Shown: piece after piece, positions 1 to 13,149 of the stretch
How the letters are laid out: the number at the start of each line of letters is the position of its first letter
How positions within the stretch are numbered: the stretch's first letter is position 1
Assembly (NCBI RefSeq): GCF_041381155.1
Contig: NC_091134.1
Span: 9,518,755 to 9,582,754 of the forward strand
DNA: 64,000 bases
Reading direction: 5' to 3'
Source: Argopecten irradians
Taxonomy: Eukaryota; Mollusca; Bivalvia; Pectinida; Pectinidae
The notes under the pieces: model-generated
Seen by the model: the letters and a program-made list of their open reading frames with translations, nothing else
What the model was told of the DNA's origin: nothing
The model's database searches: none
Translations under genes and position numbers: made by a program

Positions 1-1067
1 ACCTTTCAGGTATATATCATCAGAATAGGATCTGGGCTGTGGCTGGAAATTGTTTTAAAACTAGTTGATAACCGTGATGTCCAACTGTAGGAGGGTTTAC
101 CCTAGGAAATTGAGGTGTGCATATATATATGATTAAACAATAAACAATGTCAAAGAGTCAATTATTATTCAACGTTTTTATATCAAAATTGAAATAGAGG
201 TGTGCTGTCATATATCCGGCTCGACACGTGATTTTTTGCATGCGATAAAAAGTCAAATTAATTTAATTCTTCTAATAGATTTTTTTTTCAATAAAAGAAA
301 AAACTACATATTTATGAATTGGTTATATATGCTCTTTTGTATTATCTAGTTCATGTATGACTATGTGTTTCTCGTAATATCAGAAATATGAAAACAAAAC
401 TCAAGACCTATGTGTTTCGGAAGATACAACGTTGTTTCTTCAACCAGACAATGTATGGAAAAGTAGGTCAATTCTGAGTGAATCTACCCTCCATAATATT
501 TGAGTCGATATTCATTATCGGAATGATTTTGTAATATTAAGATAAATATGCATGATATTATCCCTTTTGGTTCAAAACAAACGAAAGCTAAAATGTATCA
601 ACAAATCAATTTATTCTGTAATCTTAAAATCGATAAAACGAAAACCAAATGGATTTAATATACAGAGCAGCAATGCAATATTGTCAAATTCTTAAAGAGT
701 ACAAAGGGGATTCATAATAGATATTAGTCAATTGATGTCCAAAGCAATGATTGTTCTGTAACGTAAACCTGGATGAACCTCAAACCGGATGTGATATGTT
801 TAAATATTCTAAACTGGTATAGGTTATGCATCACAACACTTAATTATAACATGAATTCATTTCTGCCAAAACACCAAATATCTTTATAGAGACACCCATC
901 TTTATAGAGCGGGTCATACCAAAAGAGTGTTTTAAAATTCTAGTGTCATAGCTAAACTACCCCCGACTAAGGATAATCCAATACTTTAAGTTTACCTTAT
1001 CGATACAGCTAGCAACGCTAAACAGAGCGCGTGGTGGGCGTGGTCATGGTACGTGTGCTGGTGTGTG
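1..1067. other. AT-rich upstream region, no gene seen
   Basis: No open frame, repeat array or RNA gene could be supported here. The last 50 bases become GC-richer and contain a GC-box-like GTGGGCGTGG near 1,033, which may belong to the promoter of the flavoprotein gene that follows. Confidence 0.5.
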
Positions 1068-1077
1068 TATATATATA
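1068..1077 (+). promoter_or_regulatory. Putative TATA box of first flavoprotein gene
   Basis: A TATATATATA run lies 59 bases before the proposed ATG at 1,136 and is preceded by a GC-box-like sequence near 1,033. The spacing would place transcription start near 1,100. The second paralogue has a similar TATATAT at a similar distance, which supports the assignment. AT-rich DNA produces such strings by chance, so this is tentative. Confidence 0.4.
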
Positions 1078-1135
1078 CGCCTGAGCCGGCTATCCAGGGC
1101 CAGTGTGGTTATAGTGTAAAGGTATACGTGCGATA

Positions 1136-4100
1136 ATGGCGACCATGCCAACTGCTGCTATATGTGTTTTAACCGTGTGCTGTATGCATGTAAGTAAGAT
1201 AAAGGATTTAACCAGCATCTTATATATGTGTGTGATGCAGTGGAGAGTAACGTTTTCACGATGTTAAAATTATTTGTTCAGGTATTATTCATCTACTTCA
1301 AATATTACAAACTTCAGTTGTTGTCATTAATGTTTTGATTTATTCCAGGCCGGCATCGTAAATGGATATTCTTCTGTGGACGAGACTAGGTCATTATTAG
1401 GTAAGTGTATGGGATGGCTAACATACTATTGCAAAAGTGAAATGTTATATGTATTTTACATCATCAGCAGATTTCATTTCATTATGGGGTATTTAGCAGG
1501 GGGTAAATGTGTCACATATTTTCAGCCAGAAAAAAATACACACAGGGTGATCAAACTATGACATCTATAACAAAAATGCTAAACTTGTAGTTTTCAACTA
1601 TTCACATGTGCTTTAAGAAGCATCCCGGAAAGTTGTATAGTGTCGCTACCCCCAGATATATTATTTATAGAACGATCTGAAAGGGATAAGAAGGTCTGAA
1701 TTGATATTGAAATGCATATGGGGATCTAGTGTGGCGTGACTTCCACCCAGTGATATTGCAGGTTTACCTCCGGTAAGAACGCGGCAAGTGGAGTGTCGGC
1801 TTACCAAGGGTTTTATTTACCTGTATGGTGGAAAGGAAATGTTGACATATTACCTTATTGGCTCATAGTGCTTTAATGTGTGTCTATTGTCATAGTTCAA
1901 TGTCCTTTACGACAGTTCCCACTGACTGTTTATATCTTTCAAGTATTTGAAATGCAGTTGAACTTGATCATTGTACCACATGCATGGTCATTTACGGTAT
2001 CTTGTGATATATATTTTAAGGTTCACTTGTTCAAATGTGAATAAACATGGCATATAGCAACACATGAATGTTTATGGAGTGACGGGTCTGTGACTGTTAT
2101 ATTTATTCTATTGACGAACGTACGAATCAAATAGAGTTGTTTATTTAAACATATTGGCTTCCTAAGTTTCTCAAGAATGCTATGAGCGTATGAAAATGCA
2201 TTACAAAGCATTGAATCATATAACAAAGCTATATTAAGTAAGGCCTAAGTTGAATATGCACAGTTTAAATAAATATCGTTTAACAGCTAACGTGTTTAAA
2301 CCGTTACATTAGCCACGTTTGATCTCATTTAGTATTATTAATATAATTTTTTTACATAACCTATTATCAAAATAATATTATAGATATAATATAGATGTGA
2401 TTAACTAATATAAAAGTTTTACATTACAACGCCATTGAGGAAACAGTAATCTTTAAAACCACATGTCAGCAAACCGATTATATAAAATATCCGTGTGTTA
2501 TATAAGGGATAGAATGATTTTAAAATAGACACTCTATCATATAGATATGTGATGTGTTTTGATACATAGTCTGAAGGATAAAAGGTTAAAAGACGACCTA
2601 GACACAAATCGAGAAAAGTACATCAGGTTTATCAAAGCACACCACTACCATATCGATAACAGTGGTTCTAAGGTCCCATTAGTATAAAGGCTACAGCAGA
2701 TCAAAAGATCATAGTTACGATATAATTAACCACATCATTGTGATATTTTGCTACTTCATTATTTATGAAATATATATAATTATAATAATACATATAATAT
2801 ACCTCATCAGATGAAGATATTATTAAATCGTATCTACATAATCATTCATCCACGAAATGGTAATGTAGCTGAGATTATCCAAATCAAAGTACTTAATGAT
2901 ACTTTAATTAGACACGTAGTGATTACTATTCTAAATGATAAACATGATTAATTCTATAAGTGGACACGGGTAATTAAGTAATCGTGATTCATTTGATTGC
3001 TAATTGGAAAATGTGTAATAATTATATTGGAACGTATTGACGATACACAGGATGGTAATCACACGTGTTAGGTGTTGATAACTCCGTATACATACATGAT
3101 ATAGGGTTACATGGTGTTTGTCACTGGCCTTACATTCATGATATAAAGAGCACGTGACATTTGTCACATTACCTGTCAGATGATTTGTGGAGACTATATT
3201 TGTCCAGAACTAACCACACACACATTTGCTGCCAAGAACACTAAATTTGTGACATGCAACCCACGTGTGGTGGATTTGTTCAAAATATTACGTAGCCCCA
3301 TAATTTACTTGTGGAGTATCTGAGTCACACTAGTGCATGTGTGACAGCCTTTGTCAGGTAGATGTGATAAGAAATGTTGTACATGTTACCTCATAAATGT
3401 ACGCTGTCACGGTATTGTGGTTACACTACATTTGTAACGGTCTTTAAGTATTAAGGAGGATTGCTTCGAACTATTAACGCGTGTAGTCATGATATAAGAG
3501 TTAAATTACAATTGTGACATTCCTAGTGTGATGTAGTTTTTTACGGACTTACTGTGACGGCACATACGCGTCCAGTTATAATACATATTATCTTCATAGT
3601 CCTAGTAAAATAAATGAATGTCAAGGCTTTGTACCTGTGACCACACACACTCATATTTCGGGCTTATGCCACACTTATCACAGTCTTAGTTATGAAGGAC
3701 CATATAAGTGTCCACTCATACGTGTACAAATCGACATTCGCCACAGTCCTCGCTATATGACTCATATGTATTTTATATATTTATTGATCAGTCGGCTTTA
3801 AATCTGATATGTATACTTTTACACATATCAGTGTAACTCTATATATAGTGATGACATAAAGGTCATTTTGACAGGTAATTTGTTAAGAATAGATTGATTG
3901 CAGAATTAGCTTCATCAATATTGAAATTACCACCATATAATATATATTACATTAATGGTAGTTCACCATTGCCCATATTCACCGCACATAGAGAATGCAA
4001 TATTTGGGCTGGTATGTCATAATAAGCTATACTTGTGTTTTAAAATCCATAGCAAGTCATTCTAACTTAAATACAATGTTAATTCACGTTGTTTAAAACT

Positions 4101-7100
4101 GACATGGTCGTTTCGTATGCTTCGTATGTTATCGCCATTGGATTCTCGTATTTATCAAATACAAAACGTGACAAATTCATCGCTTGTGATATACACCTAG
4201 AATCATCACTGATGCACGTAAATTATGAAGTGATATCCATGGTGGTATATCAACCATGTTAAATACACCACATGCCATACCTTCTCTGCTGTTAATGTGT
4301 GTGATATCACACATCTACTATGTGACTAGTATATCATATCACACTTCACACAACTTCTCACTAACTACTGTTTTTCTTTTATTTATTTAGAACAGTACAA
4401 TGCTCAAGGAGGTGCTCTTTCAAATTTTCCGAAGGTTAAAGGTCCCAAGTCCAAACATGACAGGATTGCAATCATTGGAGCGGGACCGTCGGGCATCCAC
4501 ATGGCCTATAAACTGAAGGTTGGTAATGTTGATTGATAAACCGTTAGTTATATATAAGGCGAGCGCCGGATTATTGGACTTCGATATTGACAATACATGC
4601 TTCGTTCTGGCCATTGTTGGCTGTGGAAGCTTTATGATACAGGTAATTTGTAGGACAATATTTACTTATTTATTCAAGTAATCGGGTTTTGGATGTTCTC
4701 CGTAGAATGCCACTTACACCATTAATCCTGTGAGGCTTGCTGGCCAGGTATCTAGATCAGTTTATAACAGATTATCCATTCCTGACGGCTAATACCGACT
4801 TAAAACTGTCCTTCGGTATACATAGGACAACTTGATCATAGATCGGTCACACAACATAGCACGAATCAGCATAATAAGCAATTTTGAAGAATGAGTAGAG
4901 ATACTTATTTCAAAAATATAATTCAGGTGATAGAACAAGGATAGTTAGATAGTATTATATTTTATACAATGTCTAAAAAATGTATCATGAAGTCTTTTTT
5001 TTTGCATCAAATTTATGGATATGCAAAATTATATTTTGGAATAATGAAGAAAAAATATATAAATTTTGTGATATTGCATCCTTATTCTGTTTTTGCTTTT
5101 AAGTGATAAACAATAACAGAAAACAATATACTTTTTCTTGTCAGGAAGCGGGATATAGGAACGTGACCATTTTCGAAAAGACAAACTATATAGGTGGAAA
5201 GTCGGACACTCGGTATCATAGGCGTGTGCCTCACGAAATGGGTACGGTGTATGCTCAACCGGACTACACTGAGATCTACAGATTGGTGAAGGAGTTCGAT
5301 GCGGGAAATATCCTACCCATGCCGAGTCCTACAGTGTGGGTTAATAAGGACCAGCCAAGTAAGTTGTGCGAGGATTTTAAAGCATACTAAGCAAAAAAGT
5401 TATGTATATTTAATTATTTAAGAATTTTGTTCTTTAAAATAATAATAGTAAACAAACAAAAACAACACAAAAAACCCAATAATTTCTAGCGTTAATTGTC
5501 GCCAGCACAATACGATATGAATACATTTTGAGGCACAGTAATGAAACATTAATTATATTTGTTTATAAATACAACTTACTTTTTATTCTAAATAATTAAT
5601 TCATCAAAATGTTCCATCTGATTTTCAAACGTGTACATCCAGTCAATTTAACATCATCAACTTTCCACTATCGGAAATAATATTTTAGTAATGTTCAGTC
5701 AGCCCATCAAAAATAATAAAGGCCATTTGCGCAATATAGCTTGTACAATTTCTTATAACTGTAGCATGAAACTTTTTCGACGCAGACTGTAGCTGTACGG
5801 TTGTAGATATACACACCCTCCCCATCAGCACACGTGTTGTTGCTTCTATCAACCTTCAGTCGAGAGTTAATCTTTAATGACAGATTAGCCCCGGGTTAAA
5901 ACAGTGTCTATAGGTGAAAGTATGTGTAATGCAGGTTTATCTGATCGTCTGACGAACTTGTATGAAAACTTTTACAACCATTATTCATTTTAATGTTTCG
6001 GCTTTATGCAACATGTTTGATTACAATATTATGATATATACATTGAGTCATATTTCGGCTCTCATTGACATGTTTAAATAAAATTATGATATATGAATCA
6101 TTCGACCTTTAACAGTATATATACCGTAGGTTTTGCCCCTGTTATGGTTTTGAGTACTACATTAAAACATTCCGTTGAATGATAAATATATACGTATATA
6201 CATGTATATACCTAAAATGTCATTTTTGTGTATATACTGTACGTTTCACGTCTAAATTATTCCCATCACACTGGTTCATGTGACTCTTTAAAAACCATAT
6301 TTAGTTCTAGCCAGTATAAACAACTGGTTTCATATTAAAAAGACATATCAATAATCCTTCCGTCATCACACACATATTTTGCTGAATTTAAGAAAGTATT
6401 CTTGCAGAGCCATATATTTCATACTAGATGATAACGTAGGTTGATTCGGTCACAAACTGTAGGGAGTATCTTTATACGTTAATGTCTTTAGATTACCTGT
6501 CGATTTTCACTCCTACATATTACAAAATTATGTTGGCACAAAGCTTACCTGAATAATAAAGGAATGGCTCCTTATTATTCGAGTCAAATATTGAGTTTAC
6601 TTTACATGCATATTCAAGGTTACATATTATGTCATTGTAAGCAACATCATGTGAAGATTGTTAAATCAAAATGACATATCCTTTCAACAAAACTCGAGTG
6701 CATGACTCAACAGTAGATGTTAAATCCTGAGAATATTGTATAAACGTCAAATTTGATTACGGCGATAAGAGCTGTTGATATACCTTTATACCATGATGTG
6801 TGCAAATACCTGGTCCATGGTGAAATACTGAGCTCATGTCTCAAAAGTGTCACAGGACATGTACCCTATAATGTACTCATATTCTGGGACCATGTCTAAC
6901 TATAACAGATATGCTATGAATTATAAATCATATGACCACGACAGGCTAGACGGTAGACCTTCAGTAGATTCCTTACACATATGGTGTATGTCGAATTATA
7001 ACTTATTAAACCGATTCGGATGAACGACATTGTTTCAATTTCTCTTGAGATGTTTCTAAATATTTTATGCATAAAAAGGAAAAGATACTGAAATATATGC

Positions 7101-10100
7101 ATCCGATAAAAGATATGCTTGTCTATCCTTGTCGCGGAATGCTGATCAATAATGGATCATATGAATAAGGAGTACTATGCGAGCTGAAGCGGTCGCAATG
7201 TATATAAAATTTTGATGTTAATTCTGTTGCTATGGAACCACAAATGTACACAGTAGAGAAGATAAGGCGCTGCTTCATATTGAGTTATGTGTTATAATTA
7301 TAATGTGTGGAGTGCGTTGTTGGTGTCCTTGGCGGCATACCCCGATGGGATAAGTTTCCACTATCACTAGAAGACACAACGCAAACACACTGCAGCCTCC
7401 CAAAACATATAGACCTCGCGTACGCAATACATTGTATACATGGGAAGCCGTCTTTAAATGACCCTAAATAGTTATGTCGAATCAAACAGATAACGATGTG
7501 TGGCGTCGTATTGGCTTAAATGAATGTCATGAACGGTATGAACAACAGATAATTCGTTTCTGTAGATGCACAGATTCATTTATAGTGTTTGTTGATGTAT
7601 GTGCACTGTGTATGACTTCGTTTATTCAGGGTAGCATGCACGATATGGGAGAACTCCCCGTCAAACCTGTTTCATGAATAAATCAAATCAATTTCATGGA
7701 TACTGATTTTGTATATGTTATTATACCAAACTACATGTAGCACGATACCATATACTACTAAACATTGTTTTATATTTCTTAGATATTCCAAATTTTAAAG
7801 ACATTTCATTATTCAAATAATGATAATCAAAACTTTGCACCTTTTATGCCTATGGCAATATAATTAGGCTGTAATCTTAACAATAATTTGTTTGTTTCAT
7901 ATATCTCGGTCTCATAACATTAGTATCGATTTTATGTAGAAACTATCAATAAATTCCCATGTGCATTGTCTTTATGATTAAAACGTGTCAAATCATATAG
8001 TGTCTTTGCTATGATTGATTAATAATGAATAAGATGCATACCAAAGTTCCATTCATTTTTTATTTAAGTATATAAGATATTTTCCATCTATAGCCTACGT
8101 TTAAATAGCACTCAATGGTAAAATATTTCATCCCCCGCGTCATTTAGGATGATCACAGTTTAAATCCCCCAATTCGAACCCCCTGAGTTACTCTATAACC
8201 CTTTCAGGCTACATAAGTATTTATTATGTTGCCATGAGCTACTTACGCATTCAAAACTGTGGATGGGGTGCCCTAAAGGTGTTACGATTGACTGTCCAGA
8301 AACGAGTGCATTATTCTTCAACAAAAGTACACACCAAATCAGTTCACTATCCAATACACCTACAGAAAGTTGTAATTACATGCGGACTATACCTAGGCGT
8401 TCATATTATAATAATATGGTGATAATTTAATAATTTTGTCGGGATGAAACATAGGGTACTATTAATAATCATAATAAAACCAAATTAGAAATTTTCACTT
8501 TGATTTGAATAGAAAGATACCAAGGTATGGTATAACAGTAAAATTCGGCATTCAGGTGATTGTCTAGACTAATTGTGTAAGCATGCATGTGCCTGTTCGC
8601 GTCTCACGCTTCGAATGAAGAGTACATAAGTATGTGTACGTCTTTTAAATTGCATAGGATTGTGTACATTACTAGGTGCTCAAACAACTATGACCACAGT
8701 GTGTTAAGCGTATTATAGTAATTCATAGACTGAATGCCTCTCTAAAGTGACGTTGTTTAGTATTACAAGTACGAACTCTGCATACACCTATGTTTAAAAA
8801 TGAATGGCATGTTAGAAGTCAATCATTGGTTAATCTCTATAGATGATCTGATATTAATGGTTTCACTAATACAATTTCTGTCACAGATAATCAGTGTTGT
8901 TTTGTAATTACATATTAACCCCATCACATTAGTAATACAGCCATGCCTCTTTAAGATTTAGTCGACGAAAACAAAATTAAACTTCAGTATTCGAGTAAAG
9001 TTTTTTTCAACATCTGGTAAAAGTCGGCTGAGACACAAAACACACAAATATTAACTCGTTAAAATGTGATGTGTCCTTTGTTTTGAAAAATATTTCAAGA
9101 ATGACAGATATTTTATTATCAATTGTATTATTTTCTTTATTCGTATGTTAGACGCACACTCGTATATATTTTCTTCTGTTTTACAGCACCTATATCGAAT
9201 CTTGAAAATAATCTACAAATTCTGGCTACACTTCGACCTGATATAACCGACATGCAATCTGCTGTACTCTATATTCAACAAGCGTTAGGGAAATATGCAG
9301 CAATCCATGCCCAAATGTTCGGTTCATACGAAGGAGAGTTGATGCCAAGACCTTCAAATGATATTTTTTCGCAACTGAACATGACTTTTCTCGAGTTCCT
9401 CAGAGTTCATGATATAGAAGTCTTAAAAGGACTGATTACAAGCGCGATGACTGCCCAGGGTTATGGTCACATAGATGAGGTGTCGGCACTGTATGGACTG
9501 ATGTGGGTAACACCACGGTTCCTTACCGCGGTCGCCACTCCACCATCACCGGAAGTCAAAAGTGTTGTTAAAATCTTAAGCAAAGGATTCCAATTTTTGT
9601 GGGCCGAAATTGCGCGACAGACAAACCTGGATATCAGGTTATCCAATCCAGTGCGGAAGATTATCCATCTACCTCATAGTAATAAATTCCTTGTAAAGTA
9701 TTGGAAATGTGGAAGGTGGTACAGAGAGTTATTCGATTTTGTCATTGTGACCCCAACAATGAAATATATGTCGAATATCATCACATTTCCCCCTAAGGCA
9801 AAAGAAATGTTCGATAAAGCTTTTAACTACTATTACACAACATCCTTGGTAGACACAGATTACGGTGCGAAACGGGGTCTGACACCCCAGGACTATTTTA
9901 CTTACAATATCAATAGTAAGGAGGAAAGTGCTGTGTGGGTACACAGGGACTCGTACGCTGCTCTAAACTACATCACTGATTCAAACTACACCAAAGGGTT
10001 ATTCCCAGACGGTCCAGATGGGCAGTTCATACAGTCATCGGTCTATTATCAGTTTTCAAAACAGCGACCAGAATGGGCAACGCTCACACGAAAGTTAAAA

Positions 10101-10337
10101 GACCATGTCTTAAATACAGAAAAAGTTACCAACTTTAAAATAAAAGAAAGGACTATATGGAATTATTTCCCCAGGTATTCCGTTTCTGATATGGCAACGG
10201 GAATATTATGGGATATATTTGACCTTCAGGGAGAACATGGGATGTGGTACATCGGATCGTCAGTGAGTTTTGAATCTGTGAAGAGCGTGGTTGATTACAA
10301 TAATTTACTATTAAGGCAATTTCTATGTAACAATTGA
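1136..10337 (+). CDS. Secreted FAD-dependent amine-oxidase-like flavoprotein, paralogue 1 (5 exons)
   Basis: Exons: 1,136-1,189; 1,349-1,400; 4,391-4,518; 5,145-5,358; 9,187-10,337. They join to a 532-aa protein with intron phases 0,1,0,1. Residues 1 to about 25 form a hydrophobic signal peptide (AAICVLTVCCMHAG...VNG). Residues 62-78 carry the Rossmann FAD motif (IIGAGPSGIHMAYKLK; glycines 65, 67, 70). Glu89 ends the second strand and IGGKS follows at 94-98, as in the amine-oxidase/phytoene-desaturase fold. The C-terminus has a GSSVSFES segment where family members complete the FAD site. Oxidation of an organic substrate with FAD in the secretory pathway or outside the cell is inferred; the substrate is unknown. 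The nearest family I can suggest from memory is the beta-cyclopiazonate-dehydrogenase-like group, with low certainty. The intron 3 donor is GTTGGT, a weak match. A better GTAATG lies four bases downstream but would break the frame, and the paralogue supports the upstream choice. Introns 2 (3.0 kb) and 4 (3.8 kb) contain no gene. Confidence 0.85.
3060..3850. repeat. Possible degenerate minisatellite in intron 2
   Basis: Variants of 'CATGATATAnnG...TTTGTCAC(A)' recur several times, for example near 3,092, 3,137 and 3,489, mixed with GTGACA/TGTCAC words. Spacing is irregular, roughly 50-60 bases where readable. It may be a decayed tandem repeat or only biased composition. Confidence 0.25.
7300..7470 (-). 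repeat. Dispersed mollusc-type repeat fragment (family copy 1)
   Basis: Read on the minus strand, this begins near GACGGCTTCCCATGTATAC and continues through TGTTTTGGGAGGCTGCAG to a TTCTAGTGATAGTGGAAACT segment. The same order of blocks occurs at about 46,590-46,720, also on the minus strand, so two copies of one repeat are present. I recognise the block order from memory as common in bivalve DNA. It lies within intron 4 of the first flavoprotein gene. Confidence 0.55.
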
Positions 10338-10388
10338 TCTCGGGTACCCCAGTGAACAGATAGCCCAAAAAATGAATACCACTCATTC

Positions 10389-10394
10389 ATTAAA
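10389..10394 (+). terminator. Possible polyadenylation signal (ATTAAA)
   Basis: ATTAAA 52 bases after the stop codon of the first flavoprotein gene. It is a common variant signal. Other candidates lie further downstream, so the true 3' end is uncertain. Confidence 0.3.
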
Positions 10395-11886
10395 GATTGC
10401 CATTCCAGATTGACAGCTCCGAAAAGAACAGACTTGGTATGTCACATTCTATTATTTTCTATATTACCAAAAGGAGACATACTGTAAAATGTTAAGATCC
10501 TTAATTTCCTATAGCGATTTTACATGACCGATCTGCTACACACGTTTGTAGGAAAATATCACCCAAATCCACGTAGATAGATGTGTAATAACAGAACCAT
10601 GTGGTGGACATATACGGTGATACATTACCTGGTTTGCCTTTCTATCGTCCTTAATGAAGCCTTTCGTAAGGGAGGTAAATCTTGCAATTTCTTTTTAAGT
10701 CTCTTTCAAAATTGCTCATATACTTGTATGTTCAATATTATGTAGATTGCACGCGCTTTTTTTATTGTTTTACCTTCTGAAATCATACTTTCTAAGCTTA
10801 CACCGTTACTAAAAGGTTGTTTTGTATTATTATTATTTTTTAATGTCATTAATACCATACATACAGGTTGTTTTATATTTAAATGTATGTAAGTATCACA
10901 TTATTCCGCTGACAAAAGGTGCTCAAGGGTAAACCATCGACATAATACCAATTTTTAACATGAACAAATACATATGTTACTATTACTAAAGTGTTGAATA
11001 CAGCGTTGTGGCTCATTTGATATTAAGTAGTTCTAACCATTTCTTTAATATTTTTTACTTGTTTTTTCTTTGTTATACCTATTGTTTTCAATGATTACTT
11101 GAGCTATAGATAATTTTATAAGTGACGTAATGGGGCCATCAACATTCTTCAATCAGGAACTCTCGGCGTCTTTCATTCATCCTTTGCAAATAATGCAGAG
11201 GGTTCCTGAAAGAAGAAAACTGATTCTATTTTTGTAAATGATTTTCCATTTATTAATGTTAGAATAGTACAATTATTTGTATGATTGCTGTAATATATTC
11301 ATAAGTAAATTATTATACTTCAAAGAAGTTATTTAGTGCCTTCAAAGAAGAGAATTCCAGTATAATTGATATATTTATACTCGTCCTTTATTTACATACA
11401 GATTTATAATGTTTAATATATGTATGTAGAGGTGATTATTATAATGTGTTTTTATGAATATGCATTAGATAATAAAGTTATATTTTATCACAACATAGGT
11501 ATGTGTCATTATTATCATTTTTTATTAAGTGATCAAAGCAAGCCACAGACAGTGAGTTCTTAGCTTTACTGTCGCTTCCCGTATCAACCAGTTTGGTTCC
11601 CGAACCAATCAAGTATTCGGTTAAGCACTTGGATTTACATAAATATTTGCACCACCTTTTTACCTTTTTTGTGTTTTTTTTTACCTTTGACAACGTACAG
11701 AAGTAATTGAAATTTGAGAAGTAATTCATAAATCGTAACTAGAAAACTAGACAGAAGGTTACATATATAGACCTTATTTTCTTCAGATATCAACATCATT
11801 AATCAGTGATTGAATATGAATATACCAGATAATTAAACTTAAAAGATAACACCTACCAATATATAAGATATCGGAGCAAGACATAT
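10395..11886. other. Intergenic, nothing recognised
   Basis: AT-rich sequence between the two flavoprotein genes. Short frames on both strands show no recognisable domain and no splice-linked partner. Confidence 0.5.
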
Positions 11887-12141
11887 GCTTCCATTTTCTA
11901 ATGCTGTTTTAAATATTATCATGGATTTTTCATACATACAATATGCAAAAAGAAAGGAAAACATCCATTTTCTGATGCTGAAAAGTCTAGATTTCAAATG
12001 TTTTTAACATTATCCTTAATTTGTAATACGTACAATAAACAAAAGGAAAGGGAAACATCTATTTCCTGATACTGAAATGTTAAGCTTTTTAATGTCTTTA
12101 TCATGGAATTTCATTTCGTACACTTTGCAAAAAAAAGGGAA
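11887..12141. repeat. Three-unit imperfect tandem repeat (about 75-95 bp units)
   Basis: Three successive blocks start with variants of ATCCATTTTCTGATGCTG (near 11,890, 11,961 and 12,057), pass through a TTATCATGGATTT/TTTCATAC segment and end in an A-rich AAAGGGAAAC. Units differ in length by small indels. The array directly abuts a fragment of the TTAA-TIR element family described at 33 kb. Confidence 0.6.
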
Positions 12142-12149
12142 ACATTAAT

Positions 12150-12335
12150 TTAACTTTTGTGACTTGGGTGTGGGTACAGCGTACATATTATGCATGCTTA
12201 ATCGTATTGCTATATCATTCGGAATTTCACGGAATTTGTCAATATTTTATGTAACATGTTTCATAAGGAATGTAGAATAATACATTTATGCCATGTTTTG
12301 TCTCGTGGTTATGTAATGGTATTAGCCTATTTCTG
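12150..12335 (+). mobile_element. Fragment of the TTAA-TIR (GGGACAATTCA) element family
   Basis: The segment from GGTGTGGGTACAGCGTACAT through TGCTTAATCGTA, ACGGAATTTGTCAAT, CATAAGGAATG and TCGTGGTTATGT to ATTAGCCT matches, in order, the 3' part of the element at 33,175-34,510 (about 34,300-34,490). It stops just before the terminal inverted repeat, so this is a truncated copy. Confidence 0.6.
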
Positions 12336-13011
12336 CTCGACAAGTGAAAGCCATATTTGTTTTAGCTGTGTTGTATCTATATATTTTCAAGGTATAAATG
12401 GTAACCATGGTGACTGAACGAAGGTAATAATTATATAATTATGACACGTTCCTCTTCTGATCCTGTGAATCAAAAGTATCTCAATAATAATAACCAACCC
12501 AATAATTTCTAACCTATCTCAGATATCAGATAACTGTAATACATCGCATGATGTTGGCATTGAAATGTATTATGTTGTAATTACGATGTATCATACATGT
12601 GATATGATTAATGTCTATAACGCCCATGTCTCAATAAATTATATATACGTACCATATTATCTACTTCACAACTGTTACTTAGAGGTATACCATTGTTCAT
12701 TCCGCCTTTGTTTTCCTGTTTTCATGTTTTCATGTTTACGACATATTCATTCTCTGAAACTGTTTATGAATAGCTTATATTAATGATGTAATATAATTTC
12801 CAAGAAATGATGTAATTTTCCTTAGATGTATAATTTAGCTTACAATCTATTAACATTTCAAAAAAAAAAATGTTTACTTCATTTAAACTCGTGTAGTTAA
12901 TGTTTTGTTTTGACAGATTACGTGTGGTGACTCGGTTTTAGTGACGTAGTTATACATGGCCAGTGGACCGTATCGGTTGTTTCAGTCCACCGATTATTAA
13001 TATATATATAT

Positions 13012-13069
13012 ATAACAGTCTGAAGAGCTCCCTTGAATGGGGCGAAAGCGCTCACTAGTCAGTCGTTAT
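13012..13069 (+). ncRNA. Type I hammerhead ribozyme with very short stem III
   Basis: All catalytic-core segments are present in order. CTGAAGA (13,020-13,026) is the CUGANGA box. GCTCC (13,027-13,031) pairs with GGGGC (13,039-13,043) as stem II with a 7-base loop. GAAA is at 13,044-13,047. A self-complementary AGCGCT (13,047-13,052) makes a minimal stem III. Then comes C13053, the predicted cleavage position. Stem I pairs AGT (13,017-13,019) with ACT (13,054-13,056) and, beyond an internal loop, ATAAC (13,012-13,016) with GTTAT (13,065-13,069). Hammerheads with such short stem III are known from Penelope-like retroelements and animal retrozymes, where they are thought to act as dimers. No associated protein frame was found. 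It lies between the two flavoprotein genes. Confidence 0.85.
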
Positions 13070-13149
13070 TGTTTTTATTTCTTATAGATTTCGTCCGTAA
13101 GGATTCTTTCTTTAAATTTATCATATATATATATGTATATATACCTTCG

